A DNA stretch of 64,000 bases, taken from positions 16,432 through 80,431 of the forward strand of contig NZ_AHZC01000011.1 of the NCBI RefSeq assembly GCF_000247475.1, in the 5' to 3' direction. The stretch's first letter is position 1, and every line of letters starts with the position of its first letter. The stretch is from Rhizobium sp. PDO1-076 (GTDB lineage Bacteria > Pseudomonadota > Alphaproteobacteria > Rhizobiales > Rhizobiaceae). Below are positions 35,631 to 45,281 of this stretch, in pieces. The position numbers were made by a program, and so were the translations under genes. Under the pieces are notes generated by a model. That model was not told where the DNA came from, made no database searches, and saw nothing but the letters and a program-made list of their open reading frames with translations.

Positions 35631-36926
35631 TCAAAATCGTGCGCCGGCCAGATGTGCCACCTGGGCGCCGGCTTCGTACCATGCTTCCTTCAGGGTGCGG
35701 AAGGCAGGCGCTTCCGGCTCGGTCAGGGGCAGCGGCAATTGCTCTTCGTTGATCTGACCGAGAATGTGGTTTGCCAGCGTCTTGCCGAAGACTGTGCCGG
35801 GTGCGATGCCGCGGCCGTTGTAGCCGGAAAATCCGATAACGCCGGGAGCGAATTTGTGGAAACGCGGCAGTGCGTTGCTGGTCATGCCGATTTTGCCATA
35901 CCATTCGCATTCAAATTCGATGTCGCCGATTTGCGGGAAAATCGACTTCAATGCACGGTGGGCCCAGGATTTGTGCACGGCAAGTCCGGTGCCGCGCAAG
36001 GCGCCGACGCTGCCGAAGACCAGGCGGCCTGCCTGATCCATGCGAAACGAGGACAGGATATCCTTGGTGTCCCAGCAGCCCTGGCGCTCGGCAAGAATTG
36101 TCTTGCGCAGGTTGTGGCTGAGCGGAACGGTGGCGAAATTGAAATAGGGCAGGTGGACCTGCTCTTCCCGCACCGCCTTGAACGGGCCTTCGCTATAGGC
36201 ATCGGTCGCAACGATCACCCATTGGGCCGTGACACTGCCGTCCGCGGTTGCGACGCGCCAGCCATTGCCGTGTGTGTCGCCATGGCGGTCATAGCCCGTG
36301 ACAGGGCTCGAAGTATGGAGCGTGGCGCCTGCTTTCATGGCGGCCGTTGCCAGGCCGCGGGCATAGGCGAGGGGTTGCAAAGTGCCTGCCCGTTTGTCGA
36401 GCAGCGAGCCGGTGTACACGCCGGTGCCGATCTTGCGCTCCGTTTCGCCTGCGTTCAGCAGTTCTACCGGCGCGCCGCGGCGCTGCCACTGTTCGGCACG
36501 TGCCTCGATTTCCTTCTGGCCGGTGGCGCCAACGGAACAATGCAGGGTGCCGGCGCGCTCCAGTTCGCAGGAAATGCCGTGGCGCTCGATGATGTCCATC
36601 ACGGCGCTCGGGCCGTTGCCCAACAGTTCCAGCAGCCGCTCGCCATGGACTGCGCCAAGTTCGCCGGGCAGATCGTCGGGCATGACCCACATGCCGGCAT
36701 TGATCAATCCGACATTGCGTCCCGCACCGCCGAAACCGATTTCCTTGCCCTCAAGCAGAATGACGCTGGTTCCGCTTTCTGCGAGATGCAAGGCGGCAGA
36801 CAGGCCGGTATAGCCGCCGCCAACGATGACAACGTCGGCCTTGTGGTCGCCCACCAGCTTTGTCGTCTTCGGGGCGGCCGGAGCGGTCTTTTCCCAAAGA
36901 CCGTGGGATCGCGGATCATTCAGCAT
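35631..36926 (-). CDS. amaA: FAD-dependent amino acid oxidase, L-pipecolate oxidase-like
   Basis: The 431-residue DAO/DadA-fold flavoprotein has the dinucleotide motif DVVIVGGGYTGLSAALHLAE at about residues 29-48 and a C-terminal GFSGYNGRGIAPGTVFGK segment typical of the glycine/D-amino-acid oxidase (PuuB/OrdL) group. No signal peptide is present. Its position directly before an ALDH7 dehydrogenase suggests that it oxidises L-pipecolate to piperideine-6-carboxylate (AmaA). A gamma-glutamylputrescine-oxidase-like substrate is the main alternative. It is divergent from a LysR gene. Confidence 0.72.
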   Translation of the reverse strand: MLNDPRSHGLWEKTAPAAPKTTKLVGDHKADVVIVGGGYTGLSAALHLAESGTSVILLEGKEIGFGGAGRNVGLINAGMWVMPDDLPGELGAVHGERLLELLGNGPSAVMDIIERHGISCELERAGTLHCSVGATGQKEIEARAEQWQRRGAPVELLNAGETERKIGTGVYTGSLLDKRAGTLQPLAYARGLATAAMKAGATLHTSSPVTGYDRHGDTHGNGWRVATADGSVTAQWVIVATDAYSEGPFKAVREEQVHLPYFNFATVPLSHNLRKTILAERQGCWDTKDILSSFRMDQAGRLVFGSVGALRGTGLAVHKSWAHRALKSIFPQIGDIEFECEWYGKIGMTSNALPRFHKFAPGVIGFSGYNGRGIAPGTVFGKTLANHILGQINEEQLPLPLTEPEAPAFRTLKEAWYEAGAQVAHLAGARF

Positions 36927-37111
36927 GGCGGGCCTTGGGGTCAGCAGGTGTGCGTCGGTCGCAGGCAGAAAGCAGAGTCGAAAGTGTCGAGATCCGCCTG
37001 CGGATTCTTGGTGACATCATTCCGATCCGTACAGTCTTAAGATATCTAGAAGAGGAAACTACCGCGTTCCAGCGATAATTACTCAAGAGATCATTCCCAA
37101 AAGGCATAACC

Positions 37112-38008
37112 ATGCTGTCACCCAGGCGCTTTCTTCCGTCATTGTCATTGCTCACGGCATTTGAGGCCGCCGCCCGGACCGGCAGTATCACTGCGGCAGC
37201 GCGCGAGCTTGACCTGACCCAGAGCGCGGTCAGCCGCCAGATCAAGGCGCTGGAAAACCAGATCGGCGTCGAACTCTTCCTGCGCGAACGCCAGACGATC
37301 CGGCTGACCATGGCCGGCGAGAGTTATGCGCGCGAGATCCGCGAGGCCCTGCGGCGCATTTCCAGCGCTTCGCTGAACCTGCGCGCCAATCCGAACGGAG
37401 GCACACTGAACCTCGCGATCCTGCCGACCTTCGGTGCGCGCTGGCTGGCACCGCGCCTCGGGCAATTCCTGGCAACGCACCCGGGTATTACGATCAATCT
37501 GGTGACCCGGCTTTCGCCGTTCGACTTCAGGCTGGATTCAATCGATGCGGCCATTCACTTCGGCGATCCGGTCTGGCCGGGCGCCGAACTCACGTTCCTG
37601 ATGCAGGAAAAGACTTTGCCGGCCTGCAGTCCGCAATTCCGGCAGGCGCATGGCATTGCCGAACCGGGGGATCTGTTGTCCGTGCCGCTTCTGCACCTCA
37701 CCACCCGGCCGGATGCGTGGGAGCGCTGGTTCACCGAAAACGGCGTCGGTTTTGAAAGTGTGCATGGCATGCTGTTCGACCAGTTCGCAACCGCATCGCA
37801 GGCTGCGATCGGTGGACTGGGCGTCGCACTTTTACCGACATTCCTGATCCAGGAGGAGTTGAAGCGCGGAGAACTGGTGGCGGCGGTGGACCGCCCGATG
37901 CAGAGCGCCCAGCGCTACTATCTCGCGTTTCCGCGTGAGCGTGCGGCCTATCCGCCACTGGTCACGTTCCGCGAGTGGATCGTGCGGGAACTGGCCGGCA
38001 CGGAATAG
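37112..38008 (+). CDS. LysR-family regulator (GcvA-like), probable regulator of amaA-amaB
   Basis: The 298-residue LysR regulator has an N-terminal HTH (LTAFEAAARTGSITAAARELDLTQSAVSRQIKALENQI) and an effector domain closely resembling the LysR at 18957-19883. It is divergent from the amaA-amaB pair with a 185-bp gap and is therefore the probable regulator. An AAAAGG site precedes the ATG. The effector may be pipecolate, lysine or a breakdown product (inference). Confidence 0.88.
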   Translation: MLSPRRFLPSLSLLTAFEAAARTGSITAAARELDLTQSAVSRQIKALENQIGVELFLRERQTIRLTMAGESYAREIREALRRISSASLNLRANPNGGTLNLAILPTFGARWLAPRLGQFLATHPGITINLVTRLSPFDFRLDSIDAAIHFGDPVWPGAELTFLMQEKTLPACSPQFRQAHGIAEPGDLLSVPLLHLTTRPDAWERWFTENGVGFESVHGMLFDQFATASQAAIGGLGVALLPTFLIQEELKRGELVAAVDRPMQSAQRYYLAFPRERAAYPPLVTFREWIVRELAGTE

Positions 38009-38029
38009 AGGTTCAATAGAGCGAGGGCT

Positions 38030-38446
38030 TTATGCGGCCAGGCTCGCGGTCTTCGCGGCAGCAAGCAGGAGGGCGAAGCCCAGATGGGTCAGATGATGCA
38101 GCGTCTGGTCGATGCCGAGCAGCCACCAGAAACAGGAGCGGTCAGGCGTCATGGTCATGTGCAGTTGGATCCGGGCCTTGCCGCGATCGATCAGGCCGTG
38201 AATGACGATATCGACAAGGGCAAGCCAGGCGAGGCCGGGCGCGATTGCCAGCGTGATCAGCAGTGTTGCAAGCCCATGGATCGCGACGTGAATCGCCAGC
38301 GGCAAAATCCAGTCTTGCGAGCGTTCCTTGCCTTTGGCCATCCAGGCCGTCTGCAACAGAAAGTCAGCCACCCATTGTTTGACGAGGAACATGACGAGGC
38401 CCCAGATCATCCAGTGGGTCGAAATTTGCTCGGGCAGGGTGGGCAT
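38030..38446 (-). CDS. DUF3307 family membrane protein
   Basis: The 138-residue protein has three or more hydrophobic segments and the DUF3307 pattern: FLVKQWVADFLLQT near the start, HVAIHGLATLLI in the middle, and DRSCFWWLLGIDQTLHHLTHLGFALLL near the end. The His-rich DQTLHHLTH motif suggests metal or substrate binding within the membrane. The function is unknown. ATG 38446 is chosen by family length; the ribosome site is weak. Confidence 0.78.
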   Translation of the reverse strand: MPTLPEQISTHWMIWGLVMFLVKQWVADFLLQTAWMAKGKERSQDWILPLAIHVAIHGLATLLITLAIAPGLAWLALVDIVIHGLIDRGKARIQLHMTMTPDRSCFWWLLGIDQTLHHLTHLGFALLLAAAKTASLAA

Positions 38447-38618
38447 GCTGTGTCTTTCGCCATGTCGGTCGGAGATGACGATAGACCACAGTTTAAAGCG
38501 ATGTGAAGATCGCTTTTCGTTTCGTCTGGTTCTAGCTTTTCGCTTTGTTTCGCCGAACAGCGCATTTCGCTGACCGGCGTTAGGTGGTTGGAAGCATTTG
38601 TTGGACTGTCTTGCCGGC

Positions 38619-41546
38619 TCACCAGCCCTCGGAAAGCACCTTTTCCAGCATGTCTGCAAAGAAGTCGGCGCTTTCGGCCGTGAAGCAAAGAGGCGGCTTT
38701 ATTTTCAAAACGTTAAGATGGTCGCCTGTGGGTTGCATGATGACGCCAAGATCCAGCAACCTGACGCATATGTTCGCCGTCTCATCGGTCGCCGGTTCGA
38801 GCGTTTCGCGATCGCGGACAAATTCGAGACCGAGATAGAGCCCCATTCCGTGGACGGCGCCGACAAGAGGGAAACGCTGGCCAAGTGCCTCCAGCCGTCG
38901 CTTCAGATGGTCGCCTACGTCGCGGGCATTCTGCTGCAGCTTTTCGTCCGCCATGATGTCGAGCACTGTCATGCCGACGACGCAGCTGACCGGACTGCCG
39001 CCCGACGAGGAGAAGAAATAGCCTTCCTTTTCCAGGCTGTCGGCAATGTCGCGCCGGGTAATGACGGCGCCCAGCGGTTGGCCGTTGCCCATGCCCTTGG
39101 CGGTCGTGATGATGTCCGGAACGACGCCCTGCTGTTCGAAACCCCAGAAATGATGACCCAAGCGGCCATAGCCGACCTGAACTTCGTCGGCGATGCACAG
39201 GCCACCGCGTTTACGGATGCTGGCATAGACCTGCTGGAGGTAGCCGGCAGGTAGCGGAATGCCGCCAGCATTGCCATAGACGCTTTCGGCGATGAAACCG
39301 GCGAGACCCTGACCACTTTCCCCGATTTCAGCGAGTTTTTCTTCTACCGCCGTCACATAGCCTTCCGTTGCGTTGTCGCCACGGAATTTGCCGCGATATG
39401 TGTTGGGAGACAGGACCGGATGCACCCAGACGGGACGGGTTTCCAGCGCGCGTGGATTGTCCGCAATCGACGTCGAGACGGCGTCGCTGGCGACCGTCCA
39501 GCCGTGATAGGCTTCCAGGAGACTGACGATATTGCGGTGGCCGCTATGTGCCCAAGCCAGCCGGAGCGCCAGATCCACGGCTTCGGAACCGCTGTTGACC
39601 AGGAAGACGATGTCGAGACCATCGGGAGCGAGCGCGGCAAGGCGATCGGAGAATTCTGCGACCGCCGCATAGTGAAAACGGGAATTGGTGTTGAGCATCG
39701 CCCATTGCCGGCCGGCGGCTGCGGCAAGCTTCGGGTGACCGTGGCCGAGAATGGTAACGTTGTTGACCATGTCCAGATAGGACCTGCCCTGCACGTCGAA
39801 CATATGCTCCTTCCAGCCCCGTTCGATCTGTGGCGGCTCGGCATAGTAGTTCTTCTGCGGCTTGGCGAAGCTCTTCTGCCGGCGCACGAGCAAGGCCTCG
39901 CTTTGCAGGTCGGGTGCATCGACCCCGACGCCCAGCATCAGGGAGGGTGACGGGCAGATCTTGCGCCATACTTCGCTTTGGTGCGGTTTGGCAAACAGCG
40001 GCGGAACGAGATCGGGGTCGCGGCAAAGCTGGACCCGTAGTCCGCCAATGCCGCCCGCAGCCCCTGCAACGACACCGATGCTGTCGCCGGCATTTACAGC
40101 CGTGCCGTCGTCCAGGCCGCAGTCGATGCCATCGAGATGCAGGGACACGTTCTGGCTCGACAGGATGAGATGGTGGCCGTCGCGAATGATGGTTGCGTCG
40201 AAAGGGGCGACAGCTTCGGTCGCAGCCGGCAGGCAGATGTCTATGTGAAGCGCGAAGGTCGCCGGCGCTGTGGCAGACAGGGTGCGGGTATAGGAGAGGC
40301 GGTATTCGCCGTAACGTGTTGAGGCTATGCCTGTTTCAGCGGCGGCGCGGGCCAGCAGCTTCCAGTCGATCTCCTGATCGGCCCAGTTGTCGCGCACCAG
40401 ATCAGGACTTGTCACACTGAGGTCGGTCAACCGCATCTGATCGGGGGTGATGCCCGGCAGCAGCGGATGGGCAAAGACGAGTTCGGGACCGGTCAATTCA
40501 AAACCGGCAGCCTTGAGGATCGCCGTTTCCATCAAGGAGAACGGGGCGGAGGTTGCGACCTCGAACATCTCCCGCTCATGGGCCGCATTGCCGATCACAT
40601 ATTCATTGTCGGGATCGATGGCCAGTTGCTGCTCGGTGCTGGCGACCAGAACACCGGACCGTGCGACAATCAACGGCCAGAGTGCCATCAACTCTTCCTT
40701 GGTCAGCGGGTAGCGCTCGTGGAAGGCGGTGACGGCGGGCAGGATGTAGAAAGGATCACCATCGGCATGATGCAGAAGGGCCGTGCAGGTAACGGCGAGA
40801 TCGGCGACGAGCCAGCCGTTGAGGATGTCGCCAAAATCGATGACGCCATCGGGGACCAGGCGGCCATTGGCATTGCGGCGGCTGACCACATTGTCGTCGG
40901 TGATGTCGTGGTGGATGGGCTGGATACGCAGGCTGGCTGCCAGTGGCTGGATGTGCTTGACTGCGAGGATCATCGCCTTGGCAATCTGGTCGCGGCGCTT
41001 GTGGTCGGTCACCGACTTCAGCAGATGCAGGGCGACAGGGCCGGCGCGGCGGAGATCCCATTGCAGATTGCGCTCCAGGCCCGGATGGGAAAAATCCCGC
41101 AGGCCGAGCGCGACGGCGGCCGCCACATCGCCGAACGCGGCAACGACGTCCGGCGCAAGGTGCTTGTGGCGGGTGAGTGGCTCACCATCGAGATAGGTCA
41201 GCACACGGGCGCGGCAGTCTTCCCCATTGACCTTCACGGAGAGGATCTCCTCTCCGGTGAGTGCCGGTATCAACTCGGGAACGCGCAGATCGAGACCGCA
41301 TTGGGCGAGATGGCGCATCGCTTCATTCTGCGCCTCAAGCTCGTCACCGGCATATTCTGCACGGCAAATCTTCAGGACGAAGCGCTCAGGCCCGGTATCG
41401 ATCAGATAGTTGCGGTCCTGCTGGCTGCCCAGTTCTCGGATCGGGCCGTTGAAGCCATACATATCGCTCAGGAGACTGGTCGCATCGGCTTCCGAAAAAT
41501 TCGGACGCGGTAGCTCTGCACGCTGGAAGAGAGCGGAATCGGCCAT
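38619..41546 (-). CDS. Fusion: APH-type kinase (hydroxylysine-kinase-like) + M23-like domain + class III PLP phospho-lyase/aminotransferase
   Basis: The 975-residue protein has three parts. Residues about 1-345 are an APH-fold kinase with HHDITDDNVVSR catalytic loop and VIDFGD metal site, resembling animal hydroxylysine kinase. Residues about 400-520 resemble the beta-barrel of M23 peptidases (HLDGIDCGLDDGTAVNAGDSIGVV) but show no complete HxxxD/HxH zinc site, so they are likely inactive. Residues about 545-975 are a class III PLP enzyme with K817 (TTAKGMGNG) as PLP lysine, most like ethanolamine-phosphate or phosphohydroxylysine phospho-lyases. It could phosphorylate 5-hydroxylysine (or ethanolamine) and then eliminate phosphate and ammonia. 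The ALDH7 gene nearby accepts the aminoadipate semialdehyde that the hydroxylysine route would give. Confidence 0.85.
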   Translation of the reverse strand: MADSALFQRAELPRPNFSEADATSLLSDMYGFNGPIRELGSQQDRNYLIDTGPERFVLKICRAEYAGDELEAQNEAMRHLAQCGLDLRVPELIPALTGEEILSVKVNGEDCRARVLTYLDGEPLTRHKHLAPDVVAAFGDVAAAVALGLRDFSHPGLERNLQWDLRRAGPVALHLLKSVTDHKRRDQIAKAMILAVKHIQPLAASLRIQPIHHDITDDNVVSRRNANGRLVPDGVIDFGDILNGWLVADLAVTCTALLHHADGDPFYILPAVTAFHERYPLTKEELMALWPLIVARSGVLVASTEQQLAIDPDNEYVIGNAAHEREMFEVATSAPFSLMETAILKAAGFELTGPELVFAHPLLPGITPDQMRLTDLSVTSPDLVRDNWADQEIDWKLLARAAAETGIASTRYGEYRLSYTRTLSATAPATFALHIDICLPAATEAVAPFDATIIRDGHHLILSSQNVSLHLDGIDCGLDDGTAVNAGDSIGVVAGAAGGIGGLRVQLCRDPDLVPPLFAKPHQSEVWRKICPSPSLMLGVGVDAPDLQSEALLVRRQKSFAKPQKNYYAEPPQIERGWKEHMFDVQGRSYLDMVNNVTILGHGHPKLAAAAGRQWAMLNTNSRFHYAAVAEFSDRLAALAPDGLDIVFLVNSGSEAVDLALRLAWAHSGHRNIVSLLEAYHGWTVASDAVSTSIADNPRALETRPVWVHPVLSPNTYRGKFRGDNATEGYVTAVEEKLAEIGESGQGLAGFIAESVYGNAGGIPLPAGYLQQVYASIRKRGGLCIADEVQVGYGRLGHHFWGFEQQGVVPDIITTAKGMGNGQPLGAVITRRDIADSLEKEGYFFSSSGGSPVSCVVGMTVLDIMADEKLQQNARDVGDHLKRRLEALGQRFPLVGAVHGMGLYLGLEFVRDRETLEPATDETANICVRLLDLGVIMQPTGDHLNVLKIKPPLCFTAESADFFADMLEKVLSEGW

Positions 41547-41703
41547 GCTTGTTTTCCCTCGGAATCACAATCGAGAGATTAGCAGAGCACAGGTCCGCGT
41601 CTATCCCGCTCATTGAGGCTGCCGTCTGTGGCTGCATGTGCCGGATATCAGCAGGATCGGCAAGGCGGCAGAGGCACATTGGCCCCTGCCTGGATAACGT
41701 ACC

Positions 41704-42588
41704 TCAGCCCATGCGCTCGGAGGCATAGGAGCCCGGGCTTGCAGGGAAGACAACGGTGCGGTTGCCGTTGATGAAGGTGCGGTGGTGGATATGGGCGTGA
41801 ATGGCGCGCGCCAGCACCTGGCTTTCGACATCGCGGCCGATCGAGACATAGTCTTCCGAGGACTGAGCATGCGTAATCCGGGCGACGTCCTGCTCGATGA
41901 TCGGGCCTTCGTCGAGATCGGCGGTGACGTAGTGCGCGGTGGCGCCGATCAGCTTTACCCCGCGTTCGAATGCCTGCTTGTACGGGTTTGCCCCCTTGAA
42001 GCTTGGCAGGAAGGAGTGGTGGATGTTGATGATCCGGCCGGACATCTTCTGGCACATCTGGTCAGAGAGGATCTGCATGTAGCGGGCCAGCACGATCAGT
42101 TCGGTGCCGCTCTGCTCGACGATGGCCATGATGCGGGCTTCTGCTTCTGGCTTGTTGGCCTTGGTCACCGGAATATGGTGGAAGGGAATGTCGTGATTGA
42201 CGACGACTTTCTGGTAGTCGAAGTGGTTGGAGACGACGCCGACGATTTCGATCGGCAGGGCGCCTATCTTCCAGCGATAGAGCAGGTCGTTGAGACAATG
42301 GCCGAAGCGCGACACCATCAGCATGACCTTCATGCGATGGGTGCTGTCATGCATCTCGGCGGTCATGCCGAACTTCTCGGCTATCGGCGCAAAGCCCTGG
42401 TCGAGTTCGGCACGGCTGGTGCCTTCTTCCGAGATGAAAGAGACGCGCATGAAAAACATGCCGGTTTCAAGGTCGTCGAACTGCGATGAGTCGACAATGT
42501 TGCAGCCCTTGCCGGCTAGATAGCCAGAGATCGCGGCGACAATCCCGCGCGTCGACTGGCAGGAAACGGTCAATACATGGCTCGTCAT
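41704..42588 (-). CDS. purU: Formyltetrahydrofolate deformylase
   Basis: The 294-residue protein has an N-terminal ACT domain (residues 1-85: HVLTVSCQSTRGIVAAISGYLAGKGCNIVDSSQF) and a C-terminal formyltransferase-like hydrolase domain with the catalytic N-I-H-H-S-F-L-P-S-F-K-G-A-N-P-Y segment and DLDEGPII. It hydrolyses 10-formyl-THF to formate and THF. The start at 42588 gives the usual length; the longer frame is an artefact. It is monocistronic. Confidence 0.94.
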   Translation of the reverse strand: MTSHVLTVSCQSTRGIVAAISGYLAGKGCNIVDSSQFDDLETGMFFMRVSFISEEGTSRAELDQGFAPIAEKFGMTAEMHDSTHRMKVMLMVSRFGHCLNDLLYRWKIGALPIEIVGVVSNHFDYQKVVVNHDIPFHHIPVTKANKPEAEARIMAIVEQSGTELIVLARYMQILSDQMCQKMSGRIINIHHSFLPSFKGANPYKQAFERGVKLIGATAHYVTADLDEGPIIEQDVARITHAQSSEDYVSIGRDVESQVLARAIHAHIHHRTFINGNRTVVFPASPGSYASERMG

Positions 42589-42796
42589 AGGCTCTCTTCT
42601 CCTGGACCCGGGATGCGCCGTGTTGTCTATCGCAGTTGCGTCACACCGGAAAGGTCCGATGGATCGCGTCTGGCACGTGTCTTCCCGCCTCGATGTCGCA
42701 AGCTTATGCGAGGCGAAGGAAAATTCCGTTCCCGTTGCGTCTTCGGCAAGCGCATCCCCGTCGTTGTTTGACGTGAGCGGGAGCCTTGCAATGCGA

Positions 42797-45271
42797 TCAG
42801 GAGAAGTGGTGGAGGTTGCCGCTGCCGAGTTGGCTGATCGTGCCGCTTGGTGCTTGCGTCGGGTCTGCACCGTCGCGGGGCAAGAGCCGCAGCCGGTGTG
42901 TTACGCCCGGCGCCAGGTGGAACCAGTCATCCTCTGCACGGTGGTGTTCCAAGTCCAAATGGAGCGATTGGGCGAGAGCGCTGGAGGAGAGTTCCAGCAG
43001 CCATGAGCCGCTTTCCTGAACCAGTTTGTGCTCGACGTTTGCCGCATGCATCGCCGCAGCCCGTCCCAGCGGGAAATGGAAAGCCTCCGACAGCAGCGTG
43101 CCGTCCGCGGCATGTAGTCTCGCAACGGTCACGTCGTGCGATGGTGGACCGAAACGGAAGGCATAGGTGGTGTCGAAGAAGGCGCCGAACAGATCCGTTG
43201 CCGCAATGCGGTGATTGCTTCGGGCTGCAAGTGTCATGTCGCGTCTGCCGCTGACGACGGGTAGCCGGCCGTCGCGCAGGCACACGATTTCCAGTATTAC
43301 CGGTTCTTCCTGACCGCTTTCGTTGATGACATGCACATCGAGGCCATTGGTGCCTTCGTCGGTCAGCATTATCTGCAGCGGGCGGAATGCGCGCTTCAAG
43401 GCGTACCAAACGGGCTTTGGCTCGCCCGTCGAATCGATCACGCCCCAACCCGGCCCGGCAGCGAGATCCTGGAACGTCCATGTGAGAGCACCACGGCAAG
43501 ACGATGATGCCCGGCGCCATTCGGCATAGGTCTCCGTGACGATTTCGGCGGTCACGGCGCGGGACAGATTCAGATAGCGGCCGGCATCCTCGCGGCGCAG
43601 GTGCGCCGGATCGAAGCCGTAGAGATCCTGGAGATAGTGATCGCGGATATCCTCGAAATCCCAGGATGCGCCGCGATCGCGGGGCACGCGGGCCTTCCAG
43701 CGAGGATCTTGAACAGGTGAGACCGACAGATGGCTGTCGAGTGTACGCTGTTGCGGCACATGGGCGAAGGCAAGGCTTTCGGCGGCGAATCGAACCTCGG
43801 CGCGGCGGGCATCTTCCAGAGGTCTCTGATAAGCGCCGACGCCGTAATAGTGGGTGACGCCCTCATTCGGCGAGAAGGGCATGGCACCGCCGCAGGGCGA
43901 ATTGGCGACATAGGCGGCGTCCGGTCTGAGTGTAGCTGTCAGGATTGCCAGCGTCTCGTTGAAGAGGTCATCGCTCCAGACCCGCTCGGGAAGACCGAGC
44001 ATGGCGCCCTGCTGGAAGACTTCGCTACCGCCGCAGACGACGGCCAGCGAAGGATGTCTCTGGAGACTTTCCAGCAATTGTGTGACCTCTCGCTCGACAT
44101 GAGCCGAGAAGGTCTCATCAGCGGCCGGATAGTCATAATTGGCAAACATCAGGTCCTGCCAGACCATGATGCCGAGCTGGTCGCAGAGGCGGAAAAAATC
44201 GGCGCTCTCGTATGTCATGGTGCCGCCGATGCGGATCATGTTCATGTTCGCTTCGGCAGCCTTCATCAACCATGGCGCATAGGCTTCCGCCGTTCCCGGC
44301 AGTCGCACGATATCGGCATTGGTCCAGATCGCACCACGGCAGAAGACGGACTGACCGTTGACCTTCAAGCCGAAGCCCTTGCCGTCTGCTCCGCTGTCGA
44401 TCTCGATGCGGCGAAAGCCGACCAGGCCGAGGGAATGGGGCTTGCCATCGATGATCAGGCGAAGATCGTGAAGGGCCGGGCGACCATGGGTTCGCGGCCA
44501 CCAGGCATCGACATTCGGGATCCGCAGAGCAGCGGTCATCGTGGCGTCGGCAGACACAGTGAGTTCAAGACGTTCGCCGCAACACTCGATGGCGGCGTTT
44601 TCAGCCGCTCCCCGCAGACGGAAACTTGTGGTCAACAGACCGCTGCCGTCGATGTCGAGATCGGCCTTGATGCGCAGGTCGGAGATCTCTCTTTCGCCGG
44701 TTCGGATCAGCGTAATCGGTCGGAAGGGACCGACGGGTTGGATCTCAGGGCACCAGCCAGGCATATGTCCCAACACTGTCGTCCGGGTCAGGCGCAGCCC
44801 CTGATGGTCCATCATCTGCGGACGCCAGCGGGCACGAGGCCCACGTTTGTCGAGATGCGGGGTCAGAGCGCGAAAGCAGATCGCCAGATCATCGCGCCCG
44901 GTAATCTCGAAGGCGAGATCACTGGCTTCGAACATGCTCTGCGAGGAGAATTTGAGTTCACCGTTCAGGTAGACTTCGGCAATGGTTGCCAGGCCTTCGA
45001 AACGAAGGATCGCCGGCCCCGGCGCTTCGCCTTCGAGCGAGCGGAAGTACCACGCATCCTTGTCATGCAGGGCGTGCGGACGTTCCCGATCGAACAGACC
45101 GGCATCGGCCAGGGCGCCAGCGACGGTTCCCGGAACCGGGGCGGCAATGCGGGCGGCGGGACGGTGGATGCTTGTCGGATCGGCATGGCGGCCGGCTTCG
45201 GTGACCAGAAGCGTCCAGCCCATTTCCAGCGGGCGGATATCCGCTCCCAGATAGATCGTGCCCGCCGCCAT
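42797..45271 (-). CDS. Glycoside hydrolase family 2, beta-mannosidase-like
   Basis: The 824-residue protein has the GH2 layout: a jelly-roll N-terminal domain (1-190), an immunoglobulin-like domain, a TIM barrel (about 290-600) and C-terminal beta domains. Acid/base E417 (VVCGGSEVFQQG, where mannosidases have CGNNE) and nucleophile E498 (RFAAESLAF, where mannosidases have RFxSEFG) are in place, though their surroundings are diverged. There is no signal peptide, so it acts in the cytoplasm. It is the last gene of the carrier-protein operon, 10 bp after DUF1839. It may trim or release a glycosylated product, or use its fold for transfer (inference). Confidence 0.82.
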   Translation of the reverse strand: MAAGTIYLGADIRPLEMGWTLLVTEAGRHADPTSIHRPAARIAAPVPGTVAGALADAGLFDRERPHALHDKDAWYFRSLEGEAPGPAILRFEGLATIAEVYLNGELKFSSQSMFEASDLAFEITGRDDLAICFRALTPHLDKRGPRARWRPQMMDHQGLRLTRTTVLGHMPGWCPEIQPVGPFRPITLIRTGEREISDLRIKADLDIDGSGLLTTSFRLRGAAENAAIECCGERLELTVSADATMTAALRIPNVDAWWPRTHGRPALHDLRLIIDGKPHSLGLVGFRRIEIDSGADGKGFGLKVNGQSVFCRGAIWTNADIVRLPGTAEAYAPWLMKAAEANMNMIRIGGTMTYESADFFRLCDQLGIMVWQDLMFANYDYPAADETFSAHVEREVTQLLESLQRHPSLAVVCGGSEVFQQGAMLGLPERVWSDDLFNETLAILTATLRPDAAYVANSPCGGAMPFSPNEGVTHYYGVGAYQRPLEDARRAEVRFAAESLAFAHVPQQRTLDSHLSVSPVQDPRWKARVPRDRGASWDFEDIRDHYLQDLYGFDPAHLRREDAGRYLNLSRAVTAEIVTETYAEWRRASSSCRGALTWTFQDLAAGPGWGVIDSTGEPKPVWYALKRAFRPLQIMLTDEGTNGLDVHVINESGQEEPVILEIVCLRDGRLPVVSGRRDMTLAARSNHRIAATDLFGAFFDTTYAFRFGPPSHDVTVARLHAADGTLLSEAFHFPLGRAAAMHAANVEHKLVQESGSWLLELSSSALAQSLHLDLEHHRAEDDWFHLAPGVTHRLRLLPRDGADPTQAPSGTISQLGSGNLHHFS

Positions 45272-45281
45272 ATCTTATCCC

